This document shows positions 16,720 through 25,472 of a DNA stretch of 64,000 bases, piece by piece. The notes below the pieces were generated by a model that made no database searches, was not told the DNA's origin, and saw only the letters and a list, made by a program, of their open reading frames with translations. The translations under genes and the position numbers were made by a program. The first letter of the stretch is position 1. Each line of letters opens with the position of its first letter. The stretch comes from Flavobacteriaceae bacterium LSUCC0859 (lineage in GTDB: Bacteria > Bacteroidota > Bacteroidia > Flavobacteriales > Flavobacteriaceae). The DNA lies in assembly GCA_022239325.1 (NCBI GenBank), contig JAKOGP010000007.1, forward strand, positions 1 through 64,000, given 5' to 3'.

Positions 16720-17970
16720 ATGTCTAAAAATGTACATATTATTGGTGGGGGTATTGTGGGTCTAAGTTGTGCCTATGCCCTTGTGAAAAAAGACTACCAA
16801 GTGTGTGTCATTGACCCAAAAACAGAGGCTTCTGGGGCCTCTTATGTCAATGCCGGCTATCTCACCCCCAGCCATATTATGACACTTGCGTCGCCTGGAA
16901 TGATTAAAAAAGGTCTGAAATGGATGTGGAATAGCAGCAGTCCTTTTTATGTGAAACCCCGTTTTAATAGAGACTTTTTAAGCTGGTCTTGGAAATTTTT
17001 TAAATCTGCAACTCCAACTAAGGTGGCAGCGGCCATAAAACCCATTAAAGACATTAATCTATTAAGTGAAAAAGTATACCGGGAGATGCTAGCCTCTGGA
17101 GACTTGGGAGACTTTTTACTAGAGGATAAGGGGCTACTCATGCTGTACAAAACCCATAAAGCTGGTTTAGATGAAGGGGAGGTGGCAGCTATTGCTGCTC
17201 GCGAGGGACTCGCGGTAAAAAGCCTAGACCCACAAGGTCTTCATCAATTACAGGCCGGCTTAGATCCAGACATTAAAGGAGCCATACACTACCTATGTGA
17301 CTCCCATACCACCCCAACACAAATTATGCCGGCCCTGAGAAACTATCTTGAAAAAGCGGGGGTTCTTTTTATAAAAGAGGCGGTCACAGGCTTTTCCACC
17401 TCCCCCAACTCCAAAATAGACTTTGTAGAAACTACTAGCAAGAAACTTCAGTCAGACTATACCGTCTTGGCAGCAGGAGCTTGGAGTCAGGAATTGGCAA
17501 AAAAACTCCGTATAGACTTGCCTGTCCAAGCTGGAAAAGGCTATAAAATAGATGTACACAGACCCACTGGAATAGAATACCCGGCCATTCTCATGGAAGC
17601 CAAGGTAGCGGTAACCCCCATGAAAGGATTTACGAGATTTGCAGGTACAATGGAACTCTCTGGGGTGAATACCACCATTAGAAAAGAGAGGGTTCAGGCT
17701 ATTGCAAGTGCTGCTGAGTCGTATTACCCTGGTCTTAAAATTACGGAAGAAGAAAAAAAGGCGGCCACCTCTGGTCTTAGGCCTGTTTCTCCGGATGGAC
17801 TGCCTTATATTGGATGGCATACTAGCTACAACAACCTGCTGGTGGCTAGTGGTCACGCTATGATGGGTTGGAGTTTGGGACCTGGGACGGGAAAAATCAT
17901 CGGCCAGCTAATAGCTGGCCAAAAACCAGATATGGACATAGGGCCCTTTAACCCCAATCGAAAATTTTAA
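16720..17970 (+). CDS. DadA-like FAD-dependent amino-acid oxidase/dehydrogenase
   Basis: FAD enzyme of the DAO family, 416 residues, like the D-amino-acid dehydrogenase small subunit. The N-terminal dinucleotide fold VHIIGGGIVGLSCAYAL is followed by SGASYVNAGYLTPSH. The C-terminus has LRPVSPDGLPYIG and SGHAMMGWSLGPGTGKIIG, which close the FAD site. The frame opens at 16648, but that start lies inside the tRNA-Leu terminator. ATG at 16720 or 16714 puts the FAD fold at the N-terminus. The substrate may be D-amino acids or hydroxyproline. It converges on the DUF1080 gene 9 bp away. Confidence 0.88.
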   Translation: MSKNVHIIGGGIVGLSCAYALVKKDYQVCVIDPKTEASGASYVNAGYLTPSHIMTLASPGMIKKGLKWMWNSSSPFYVKPRFNRDFLSWSWKFFKSATPTKVAAAIKPIKDINLLSEKVYREMLASGDLGDFLLEDKGLLMLYKTHKAGLDEGEVAAIAAREGLAVKSLDPQGLHQLQAGLDPDIKGAIHYLCDSHTTPTQIMPALRNYLEKAGVLFIKEAVTGFSTSPNSKIDFVETTSKKLQSDYTVLAAGAWSQELAKKLRIDLPVQAGKGYKIDVHRPTGIEYPAILMEAKVAVTPMKGFTRFAGTMELSGVNTTIRKERVQAIASAAESYYPGLKITEEEKKAATSGLRPVSPDGLPYIGWHTSYNNLLVASGHAMMGWSLGPGTGKIIGQLIAGQKPDMDIGPFNPNRKF

Positions 17971-17979
17971 TATCCGACG

Positions 17980-18711
17980 TTAGTCTCCTAAGTCTTTAAC
18001 TTTAACCTCCCTAAACCAGACCCCAGATCCATGATCTTGAAGGGCCAGATGGCCCTTGTTTGCTTTGCCGTAGTCTGGATAGTCTGACCATTTACCACTG
18101 TTTCTAAGCGCCTCCCACTGGGGCGTAAATTTGTCAAATGAAACAATTAATGCGCCGTTTAAATAGTGAGATACCTTTCCTTTGTTAAAAACAATGCGAC
18201 TAGAATTCCACTCCCCAACGGCCTTTAGTTTTTTTTGATCGTTAGCTATATGCATGGCGTAATTGGCTCCTGTTTTTTGCCAATCTTCTATGGGGCTTGG
18301 AAAGCCAACGTCATCTAATAACTGATATTCTGGGGCTGTCTGGTATGGAGAATGATATATGGTGTCCTCAACCACATGATAAAAGGCACCACTATTTCCC
18401 TCTGGGCTAATTTTCCACTCCCATGAAAATTCAAAATTAGTATACTGGGCCTTGGTTATAATGTCTCCGCCTACATCTCCAGCCATACCGTAACAACTTA
18501 TTAAGCTATCAGTAATTTGCCAGTTGCTGGGCAGGTAGTCTTGGTTATACCCTCTCCATTTGTTTGGATCCATTAAGGTCTCCCATGGCGCTTCTGCCTC
18601 TTGTGAGGAAATGGATGGCTCTTGAGAATTATTTTTTAAAGACTCTTTACAAGCAGAACTCATTATAAGAATAAGGACTAATCCCAAGAGGTAATGTACA
18701 GATACTTTCAT
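17980..18711 (-). CDS. DUF1080-family (concanavalin-like) lipoprotein
   Basis: Predicted lipoprotein of 243 residues with a signal peptide ending MSSAC (Cys21). The rest is one DUF1080 domain (WRGYN…WQITDSLISCYG…GDIITKAQYTNFEFSWEWKI…EYQLLDD…HLALQDHG). This domain was later named 3-keto-disaccharide hydrolase. It lies 12 bp downstream of a Gfo/Idh oxidoreductase. The pairing recurs in Bacteroidota and Planctomycetes, and 3-keto sugar chemistry is the likely common theme. The substrate is unknown. Confidence 0.87.
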   Translation of the reverse strand: MKVSVHYLLGLVLILIMSSACKESLKNNSQEPSISSQEAEAPWETLMDPNKWRGYNQDYLPSNWQITDSLISCYGMAGDVGGDIITKAQYTNFEFSWEWKISPEGNSGAFYHVVEDTIYHSPYQTAPEYQLLDDVGFPSPIEDWQKTGANYAMHIANDQKKLKAVGEWNSSRIVFNKGKVSHYLNGALIVSFDKFTPQWEALRNSGKWSDYPDYGKANKGHLALQDHGSGVWFREVKVKDLGD

Positions 18712-18723
18712 AAATTTTTGTTT

Positions 18724-20124
18724 TTATCGGATGAGTTTCATGGCTTTAGGATCCCAAAAAATTGGTTTGTTTTTGTAATAACTATCATTACAAGCCAATG
18801 CGGGTGCTGCTGCTCTGTAACCAAAAATTGCGTCTTCCACTACTGCCTTTCCGCCCCGAATAGCAGCAAACCAGTTGCCAAAATGGTCGTAATGAGCCCC
18901 TAAATATCCCTTTTCTGCACTGTAAACAGTTTCTTGCTGTGGCATGATTTTTTTTCTAGAAACTTCTTTCTTTGGGGGTTGCCCACTGGATTGTGCTGCA
19001 AGGTAGGGGTCCGTTTCAAAGGTTTCTCCGTTTCTTCTCACAATCACTTTTTCCCATTGCACATCCATAGCGCCTTCACTTCCAACAATTCTGAGATAAG
19101 TTGTCCCAGAGGTTCCGTCTACAAAATTACAGCGTAGAGACAAATTAAAGGCAGGATGTTGTGGCGTTTCAGGATAATCAAAAACACCAAGCATTACATC
19201 TGGCACCTCACGACCATCCTTCCAATATCTGAGCCCACCAGAAGCATAGATCTGATTAGGACCATATGAATTTGTAATAAAATGAAGGCTTGAAAATAGA
19301 TGAACAAAAAGATCTCCAGACATCCCAGTTCCATAATCCCTATAATTTCGCCACCTAAAGAAGCGCATGGGATCAAAATCTCTTTTTTTGGTGTTGCTTA
19401 AAAAAGTATCCCAATCTACCGTTTGTGTGCTGGCGTCTGAGGGTATGTTGTATTGCCAGGCCCCTGTTGGGCTTCTTCTGGCCCAAAAGCCCTCAGCGTA
19501 ATTAATGTCACCTATAGCTCCTGCTGCCAACAGCTCCCTAGCTTTTTCGTTCCCCAATGAGGAGAGCCCTTGACTACCCACCACAAAGACCATACCAGTC
19601 TTGCGCTGTGCTTCTATAACTGCATGTCCTTCCTCTATACTATGCACCATGGGCTTTTCACAATAAACATGTTTGCCAGCATACATAGCGTCTATAGAAA
19701 TCTGTTTATGCCAATGGTCTGGTGTCCCAATAATTACAGCGTCTACCTCTGGCCTGGATAAGATTTCTTTGTAGTCCCTACTTGTAAATATATCAGGGCC
19801 CCACTTCTCTTTGGCACGATCTAAGTGGCCTTGATACAAATCACAAACAGCAACCAGCTTAATACCGGGGTGGCTCAAGGCCGTCATAGTGTCTTGACTC
19901 CCCATTCCTCCTGCTCCAATGAGTGCAATCTGTAAGTTGTTATTCACAAGGGGCGGCGTTCGCTTTAGTATGTTTTCGGGTGCTTTTGTAAATAGACTAG
20001 GGGAAGCAGATAAGGCTAAACCTCCAAAGCTGAGTTTTTGAACAAATTCTTTTCTGTTTAGCTGGTAGGCATTGGCCTTCTGATCTGCAGCTGGTAGATC
20101 TGCCAGATTTAATTTGGTTTTCAT
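18724..20124 (-). CDS. Gfo/Idh/MocA-family oxidoreductase with Tat-like signal
   Basis: NAD(P)-dependent sugar oxidoreductase family; 466 residues. After a leader of about 20 residues comes NRKEFVQKLSFGGLALSASP, which looks like a twin-arginine signal with Arg-Lys in place of Arg-Arg. The Rossmann fold starts at IALIGAGGMGSQD, the EKP motif is in VYCEKPMVHS, and the Gfo/Idh C-terminal domain follows. The enzyme is probably exported and acts with the DUF1080 lipoprotein encoded 12 bp downstream. Its substrate is unknown. It is divergent from the carotenoid operon. Confidence 0.87.
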   Translation of the reverse strand: MKTKLNLADLPAADQKANAYQLNRKEFVQKLSFGGLALSASPSLFTKAPENILKRTPPLVNNNLQIALIGAGGMGSQDTMTALSHPGIKLVAVCDLYQGHLDRAKEKWGPDIFTSRDYKEILSRPEVDAVIIGTPDHWHKQISIDAMYAGKHVYCEKPMVHSIEEGHAVIEAQRKTGMVFVVGSQGLSSLGNEKARELLAAGAIGDINYAEGFWARRSPTGAWQYNIPSDASTQTVDWDTFLSNTKKRDFDPMRFFRWRNYRDYGTGMSGDLFVHLFSSLHFITNSYGPNQIYASGGLRYWKDGREVPDVMLGVFDYPETPQHPAFNLSLRCNFVDGTSGTTYLRIVGSEGAMDVQWEKVIVRRNGETFETDPYLAAQSSGQPPKKEVSRKKIMPQQETVYSAEKGYLGAHYDHFGNWFAAIRGGKAVVEDAIFGYRAAAPALACNDSYYKNKPIFWDPKAMKLIR

Positions 20125-20233
20125 ATGGGCATGGTTTGGTTGTAAAAAAGCTTGGTTTTAAGGCGGTTATTTGGTTATCCTAAAAATAAGTAAATAAAAT
20201 TTAAACCCCAACAGACATAAAATTATTCCATAA

Positions 20234-20260
20234 ATGTTTAATTATTTATATTAAAAACAT
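20234..20260. promoter_or_regulatory. candidate operator: imperfect inverted repeat upstream of the carotenoid operon
   Basis: ATGTTTAAT (20234-20242) faces ATTAAAAACAT (20250-20260), an imperfect dyad with two extra A. It lies 22 bp upstream of the TAACTTTG box at 20282. It is a reasonable site for the MerR-type regulator encoded next, but the region is so AT-rich that chance pairing is likely. Confidence 0.3.
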
Positions 20261-20281
20261 AAACAAAATGAATAAAAAAAC

Positions 20282-20289
20282 TAACTTTG
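20282..20289 (+). promoter_or_regulatory. -7 box of the carotenoid operon
   Basis: TAACTTTG matches TAnnTTTG, 21 bp before the regulator's ATG. No TTG lies at -33. A weak -35 side would suit an activator- or repressor-controlled promoter, but that is inference. Confidence 0.5.
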
Positions 20290-20310
20290 TTTAAGATCAA
20301 TAATATATAG

Positions 20311-21216
20311 ATGAGTTTAGTAAAGAAAACATTCAGTATACGAGATTTAGAGAATTTGTCGGGTATTAAAGCCCACACCATAAGGATTTGGGAAAAGAGA
20401 TATAATTTACTCCGCCCAGAGAGAACCCAAACAAACATTCGTTTTTACAGTCTATTGAGTTTGCAAAAACTCTTAAACATAACCTTACTGTATGAAAATG
20501 GACTTAAAATTTCAAAAATAGCAAAGCTTAGTGAGTCTGAAATCCCACTAAAGGTTAGAGAGATCATTGACGACAAAACAGTCAAAAACAACATGATGAA
20601 CGCCTTTAAATTGGCTATGATTAATTTTGATCAATCGCTTTTTTACACCACCTACAACACCTTAGTGGCAGAAAAATCATTTAGAGATATATTTAAGGAT
20701 TACTTTGTGCCACTCTTACAAGAACTTGGATATTTATGGCAAACCAATACGATTGGGACCACGCATGAGCATTTTATCACCAACCTCATCAAGCAAAAAG
20801 TATACACCCATACGGAAAAGGTAAACGGTGCACAGCAAACTGATCCCAACAGAATTTTTGTGCTATTTTTACCTGAAAACGAGATCCACGAATTAGGAAT
20901 TCTTTATCTTAATTACGAACTTAGCTTGAGAGGTTATCAGAGTATTTATTTAGGCCAAAGTGTTCCCATTGAAAACTTAAGCCCACTTGTTGGAGTGAGA
21001 GAACGTGTAGATTTTGTAGCCTACACCACCATTGAACCTGCAAAAGAAAAAATAGATAGGTACCTAAAAACTTTTAGTAAAAAAATAATAACCAATCAAA
21101 CAACTCAATTTTCTCTTCTTGGATTTCAAACGCAGTTTATTGACGAAAAAAATATGCCAGATAATATATATAAATACAGAGGGTTTGAAGAATTTATTAA
21201 AACTTTAGAGTCCTAA
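20311..21216 (+). CDS. MerR-family regulator with cobalamin-binding domain (CarH/LitR-like)
   Basis: Predicted regulator of the pigment genes that follow; 301 residues. The N-terminal MerR helix-turn-helix is residues 7-75 (FSIRDLENLSGIKAHTIRIWEKRY). A helical domain follows with W143-x9-E153-H154, the light-sensing Wx9EH motif of CarH. A B12-binding Rossmann domain has E191-I-H193-E-L-G196, the ExHxxG motif whose His is the lower cobalt ligand. Residue 144 is Gln, where T. thermophilus CarH has the His that forms the light-induced adduct. Known: CarH represses carotenoid genes in the dark when bound to adenosylcobalamin. Inference: this protein controls the operon with or without light. crtI follows after 1 bp. 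Confidence 0.9.
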   Translation: MSLVKKTFSIRDLENLSGIKAHTIRIWEKRYNLLRPERTQTNIRFYSLLSLQKLLNITLLYENGLKISKIAKLSESEIPLKVREIIDDKTVKNNMMNAFKLAMINFDQSLFYTTYNTLVAEKSFRDIFKDYFVPLLQELGYLWQTNTIGTTHEHFITNLIKQKVYTHTEKVNGAQQTDPNRIFVLFLPENEIHELGILYLNYELSLRGYQSIYLGQSVPIENLSPLVGVRERVDFVAYTTIEPAKEKIDRYLKTFSKKIITNQTTQFSLLGFQTQFIDEKNMPDNIYKYRGFEEFIKTLES

Positions 21217-21217
21217 T

Positions 21218-22669
21218 ATGAAACATATTGCTATTATTGGTTCTGGATTTTCTTCCCTTTCTGCAGCTTGTTATTTAGCCCAAGCAGGACATGGAGTATC
21301 GGTTTTCGAAAAAAACAACCGCCTAGGTGGCCGCGCTGCACAATTTAAAAAAGAAGGCTTTACTTTTGACATGGGTCCCTCTTGGTATTGGATGCCTGAT
21401 ATTTTTGAAAAATTCTTTGCAGACTTTAACAAAAAACCATCTGATTACTACCAATTAGACAAACTAAGCCCTGCCTATAAGATATTTTTTAAAGAAGGGG
21501 AACTCACCATCGGAGACCGGCTTGAAAAAATAATTGGCGCCTTTGAAGAGATAGAGGAAGGAAGTGGGGTAAAGCTTAAAAAATTCATTGAAGAAGCTCA
21601 AGATCACTACAAAATTGCGATTGATAAAATTGTCTTGAGGCCAGGTTTATCACCTTTAGAATTAGTAACACCGGAGACGGTTACTCGGGTAGATCGCTTT
21701 TTTAAAACCATTAGTAAAAGAGTAAGGAGAGATTTTAAAAATCCAAAATTAGTGTCAACTCTAGAGTTCCCAGTATTATTTCTAGGAGCTAAACCAAGCC
21801 AAACCCCATCTTTCTATAGCTTTATGAATTTTGCAGATTTTGGTTTAGGCACCTGGCACCCTAAAGGAGGTATGCATGAAATCGTAAAGGCCATGATTTC
21901 TTTAGCCAAGGAATTGGGTGTAGTATTTCATACAGACGCTGCTGTAGAAAAAATAACAACATCTGGAAAAATAGCTACAGGGGTTATGGTTAACGGTAAA
22001 GCACACAAAGCAGACATAGTTCTCAGTGGTGCGGACTACCATCACTCTGAAACTCTTTTGGAGGCACCGAATAGGCAATACAGCGAACGCTATTGGGACA
22101 AAAAAACCTTTGCTCCCTCCTCCCTTCTTTTTTATGTAGGCTTTAAGAATAAAATTAAAGGCGTAGAACACCACAATTTGTTTTTTGACTCCGACTTTGA
22201 AACTCATGCAGAGGAAATTTACGACCAGCCTGTCTGGCCATCAGACCCTCTCTTTTATGCTAATTTTCCGTCTAAGACAGATCATAGCATGGCACCTGAG
22301 GGTTCAGAAACCGGATTTTTTCTCATCCCCTTGGCACCAGACTTAGAGGACACGGAAACCTTGAGAGAGACCTATTTTAAAAAAATAATTACCCGCTTAG
22401 AAGCCAAAATTGGACAATCGATCTCCCAGGACATTATATTTAAGGAATCTTTTTGCGTCAATGATTTTAAATCTGTTTATAACTCCTACAAGGGAAATGC
22501 ATACGGAATGGCTAATACCCTTTTACAAACTGCTTTCCTCAGACCCAAACTCAAAAGCAGTAAACTCTCCAATTTGTATTTTACAGGACAACTTACTGTT
22601 CCAGGACCAGGGGTGCCACCGGCCTTAATTTCTGGAAAATTAGTAGCTACCCTAATTAACAAAAAATAG
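21218..22669 (+). CDS. crtI: phytoene desaturase
   Basis: Membrane-associated FAD enzyme that desaturates phytoene towards lycopene; 483 residues, the CrtI length. It has the N-terminal FAD fold (IAIIGSGFSSLSAACYLAQ), FDMGPSWYWMPD, and the C-terminal family signature (GQLTVPGPGVPPALISGKL). It starts one base after the regulator's stop and ends 5 bp before crtB. The position next to crtB suggests that this copy is the phytoene desaturase, and that the related gene at 23982 has a later role. Confidence 0.93.
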   Translation: MKHIAIIGSGFSSLSAACYLAQAGHGVSVFEKNNRLGGRAAQFKKEGFTFDMGPSWYWMPDIFEKFFADFNKKPSDYYQLDKLSPAYKIFFKEGELTIGDRLEKIIGAFEEIEEGSGVKLKKFIEEAQDHYKIAIDKIVLRPGLSPLELVTPETVTRVDRFFKTISKRVRRDFKNPKLVSTLEFPVLFLGAKPSQTPSFYSFMNFADFGLGTWHPKGGMHEIVKAMISLAKELGVVFHTDAAVEKITTSGKIATGVMVNGKAHKADIVLSGADYHHSETLLEAPNRQYSERYWDKKTFAPSSLLFYVGFKNKIKGVEHHNLFFDSDFETHAEEIYDQPVWPSDPLFYANFPSKTDHSMAPEGSETGFFLIPLAPDLEDTETLRETYFKKIITRLEAKIGQSISQDIIFKESFCVNDFKSVYNSYKGNAYGMANTLLQTAFLRPKLKSSKLSNLYFTGQLTVPGPGVPPALISGKLVATLINKK

Positions 22670-22674
22670 CCCTC

Positions 22675-23520
22675 ATGAAAGCTCTATTTGATCAAGTTTC
22701 ACAGTTGTGTAGTAAGCAGGTTACCGAGTCTTACAGCACTTCTTTTTCACTGGCCACTAAAATGCTAGATTCCTCTGTAAGGCAAGACATATACAATATT
22801 TATGGATTTGTAAGATTTGCAGACGAGATTGTAGACAGTTTTCATGACTACGACAAACCCACCTTATTTAGCAGGTTTGAAACAGACTTAAAAAACGCAC
22901 TCCGTGACAAAATTAGTCTCAACCCCATATTGAATTCATTCCAGCATAGTTTCCATAAATATCAAATAGATATGGCTTTGGTAGAGGCTTTTATGAAAAG
23001 TATGAAGATGGACCTCACCAAAGAAGAATACAAGACCCAGGAAGAGTATAAGGAATATATATATGGCTCTGCAGACGTGGTAGGGCTCATGTGTTTGAAA
23101 GTTTTTGTTAAGGGAAATCAAGAGGCCTATACTGCCCTAAAAGACGCGGCTATGTCTTTGGGATCTGCCTTTCAAAAAGTCAATTTCCTAAGAGATCTCA
23201 AGGCAGATTTTGAGGGTTTAAATAGAAGCTATTTCCCAGACACCAATTTGGAAGAGTTAGATGAAGACGCTAAGCTCAAAATTATTGATGAAATTAAATT
23301 TGACTTTGCTCAAGGATTAGCAGGAATTTCCAGACTTCCAAGGGAAGTTAGATTTGGCGTATACACGGCTTACATATACTATTACAAACTACTCGAAAAA
23401 TTGCAAAACACGCCCCCCTTGGAGATTAAAAATGCGAGAATTAGTGTTCCTAACTATCAAAAATTAGGTCTTCTTGCTAAATCATATCTCAGCTGTAAAT
23501 TAAATCTGGTTCAATCTTAA
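22675..23520 (+). CDS. crtB: phytoene synthase
   Basis: Condenses two GGPP molecules into phytoene; 281 residues. The two Asp-rich motifs are present: DEIVD (about residues 50-54) and LRDLKAD (about 177-183), in the context YGFVRFADEIVD and NFLRDLKADFEGLNRSYF, which is typical of squalene/phytoene synthases. The tight spacing (5 bp from crtI, 11 bp to crtZ) shows one operon. No GGPP synthase gene is present in the window. Confidence 0.95.
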   Translation: MKALFDQVSQLCSKQVTESYSTSFSLATKMLDSSVRQDIYNIYGFVRFADEIVDSFHDYDKPTLFSRFETDLKNALRDKISLNPILNSFQHSFHKYQIDMALVEAFMKSMKMDLTKEEYKTQEEYKEYIYGSADVVGLMCLKVFVKGNQEAYTALKDAAMSLGSAFQKVNFLRDLKADFEGLNRSYFPDTNLEELDEDAKLKIIDEIKFDFAQGLAGISRLPREVRFGVYTAYIYYYKLLEKLQNTPPLEIKNARISVPNYQKLGLLAKSYLSCKLNLVQS

Positions 23521-23531
23521 CACCCTTAACT

Positions 23532-23978
23532 ATGCAAATACTCTATTGGTTTTTATGTTTTATTGGCACCTTTTGTATCATGGAATTTATGGCCTGGTTT
23601 TCGCACAAATACATCATGCACGGTTTCCTTTGGAGCCTTCACAAAGACCACCACAAGAAAGACCATAACAGCTGGTTTGAGAGAAATGATGCTTTTTTTA
23701 TTTTCTATGCAGTGGTGAGTATGAGTTTCATTATGACCGCTGTAAACACAAGCTTTTGGCAGGGATGGCCCATAGGACTGGGGATTATGGCCTATGGAGG
23801 CACCTATTTTTTGGTGCACGACATTTTTATACATCAGAGATTCAAGCTATTTAGAAACGCCAATAATAAATACGCCAGAGGGATTAGAAGGGCACATAAA
23901 ATGCACCATAAACATCTGGGAAAAGAAGATGGAGAGTGCTTTGGTATGCTTTTTGTTCCATTTAAATATTTCAAATAA
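23532..23978 (+). CDS. crtZ: beta-carotene 3-hydroxylase
   Basis: Membrane di-iron hydroxylase that adds 3-OH groups to beta-ionone rings; 148 residues. The histidine clusters of the family are all there: HKYIMH, HKDHHKKDH, HQRF and HKMHHKH. They sit between hydrophobic segments at about 2-20, 55-75 and 80-100. It lies between crtB and the second desaturase. The presence of a ring hydroxylase implies that a lycopene cyclase exists elsewhere in the genome. Confidence 0.93.
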   Translation: MQILYWFLCFIGTFCIMEFMAWFSHKYIMHGFLWSLHKDHHKKDHNSWFERNDAFFIFYAVVSMSFIMTAVNTSFWQGWPIGLGIMAYGGTYFLVHDIFIHQRFKLFRNANNKYARGIRRAHKMHHKHLGKEDGECFGMLFVPFKYFK

Positions 23979-23981
23979 GCC

Positions 23982-25469
23982 ATGAAAAAGGCGATTGTGA
24001 TTGGTTCTGGGATCGCTGGGTTGGCTTGCTCTTTAAGACTTCAAAAACAAGGCTATTTGGTGACTGTTATAGAAAAAAACAGCTACCCAGGTGGTAAGCT
24101 TCACAGCATAAATAAAAAGGGATATAGATTTGACATGGGCCCTTCCTTATTTACCATGCCTAAATTAGTTACAGAGCTCTTTGAACTCTTTGATGAAAAT
24201 CCAGACACCTATTTCAAATACAAAAAGAAAGAGGTGGTTTGCCATTATTTTTGGCCAGACGGCTCTCGCTTTACATCCGTAGCAAATCCAAAACAATGGG
24301 TCTCAGACGCCTCTATTTTTTTTAATGAAAAGGCTTCTAAATTAGAGCGGTATTTAAAAAAGTCTGCTTTAAAATACAAAGTAACTGCCCCTCTTTTTAT
24401 TGAGAACTCCCTACACGAATTAAAGACCTACCTTAGCTGGAAAACGGCCTATGCACTGCTGAAAATTCCAAACCTAGATATTTTTAAAAGTCTAGATCAC
24501 TATAACAAAAGCCAATTTAAGAGTGTAAAACTCCAACAATTTTTTAATCGTTTTGCCACTTACAACGGCTCTTCGCCTTACCAAGCCTCTGCGGTATTGA
24601 GTATGATCCCATCTCTAGAAATGCTTCAGGGCACTTACTTTCCCTATGAAGGTATGCAGGCCATTAGCCAATCGCTATACCACTTTGCAGAGGAAAAAGG
24701 AGTGCAATTTCTTTTAGAGCATAAGGTTACAGAAATTATATGTAAAGAAAACAAAGCTACTGGGGTACAGATTCAGGGTTTAAATGGAGTAGAAAGTAGC
24801 GTAATACATGCAGACATTGTGGTGAGCAACGCAGATGTTTACCATACCTACGAGCATTTATTACCCCATTTAAAAACACCAAAAAAAATAAAAACCCAGG
24901 AACGATCTAGCTCAGGACTCATCTTTTATTGGGGTATTAGAAAAGAATTTTCAGAACTTGACTTGCATAATATTTTCTTTAGCGAGAATTATCAAAAAGA
25001 ATTTGAAGATATTTTTGAACATCAAAGAGCCCCAGAAGATCCTACTATATACATAAATATTTCTTCTAAAGAAAAGGCAACAGATGCGCCTCAGGGATGT
25101 GAAAATTGGTTTGTGATGATAAATGTACCTGCCAACTCAGGACAAGATTGGGCCCTCATTAGAGAGAAGGCAAAAGAACAGATCATAAAAAAATTAAACA
25201 AGCTGCTGCACATCCAATTAGAAACCCTTATAGAAACTGAAGAATTCTTAGATCCCATAAAGATTGAAGAGAACACAGCTGCTTTTGGTGGTGCCCTATA
25301 CGGCACCTCTAGTAACAATACACAAGCGGCATTTCTCAGACAATCCAATCGTTCTAAACATATTAAAAATTTATTTTTTTGTGGCGGATCTGCCCATCCT
25401 GGCGGTGGTATACCCCTTTGTCTTCACAGTGCAAAAATAACAGCAAACCTCATTGAGTCTCAGAGTTAA
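23982..25469 (+). CDS. crtD: CrtI-family carotenoid desaturase, probably CrtD-type 3,4-desaturase
   Basis: Second amine-oxidase/CrtI-type FAD enzyme of the operon; 495 residues. The FAD fold is AIVIGSGIAGLACSLRLQ, followed by FDMGPSLFTMP, and it ends with FFCGGSAHPGGGIPLCLHSAK. It starts 3 bp after crtZ and ends 3 bp before the cruF-like gene. Known: in myxol/saproxanthin and spirilloxanthin pathways a hydratase and a CrtD desaturase act in sequence. The pairing with cruF is the reason for the CrtD call. Sequence alone shows only a carotenoid desaturase or isomerase, so the symbol is tentative. Confidence 0.78.
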   Translation: MKKAIVIGSGIAGLACSLRLQKQGYLVTVIEKNSYPGGKLHSINKKGYRFDMGPSLFTMPKLVTELFELFDENPDTYFKYKKKEVVCHYFWPDGSRFTSVANPKQWVSDASIFFNEKASKLERYLKKSALKYKVTAPLFIENSLHELKTYLSWKTAYALLKIPNLDIFKSLDHYNKSQFKSVKLQQFFNRFATYNGSSPYQASAVLSMIPSLEMLQGTYFPYEGMQAISQSLYHFAEEKGVQFLLEHKVTEIICKENKATGVQIQGLNGVESSVIHADIVVSNADVYHTYEHLLPHLKTPKKIKTQERSSSGLIFYWGIRKEFSELDLHNIFFSENYQKEFEDIFEHQRAPEDPTIYINISSKEKATDAPQGCENWFVMINVPANSGQDWALIREKAKEQIIKKLNKLLHIQLETLIETEEFLDPIKIEENTAAFGGALYGTSSNNTQAAFLRQSNRSKHIKNLFFCGGSAHPGGGIPLCLHSAKITANLIESQS

Positions 25470-25472
25470 CAT

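Noticed and set aside
16648-16720. 24-residue N-terminal extension of the DadA-like enzyme
   Set aside because: It lies inside the tRNA-Leu terminator T-run, and the FAD fold begins right after the later Mets.
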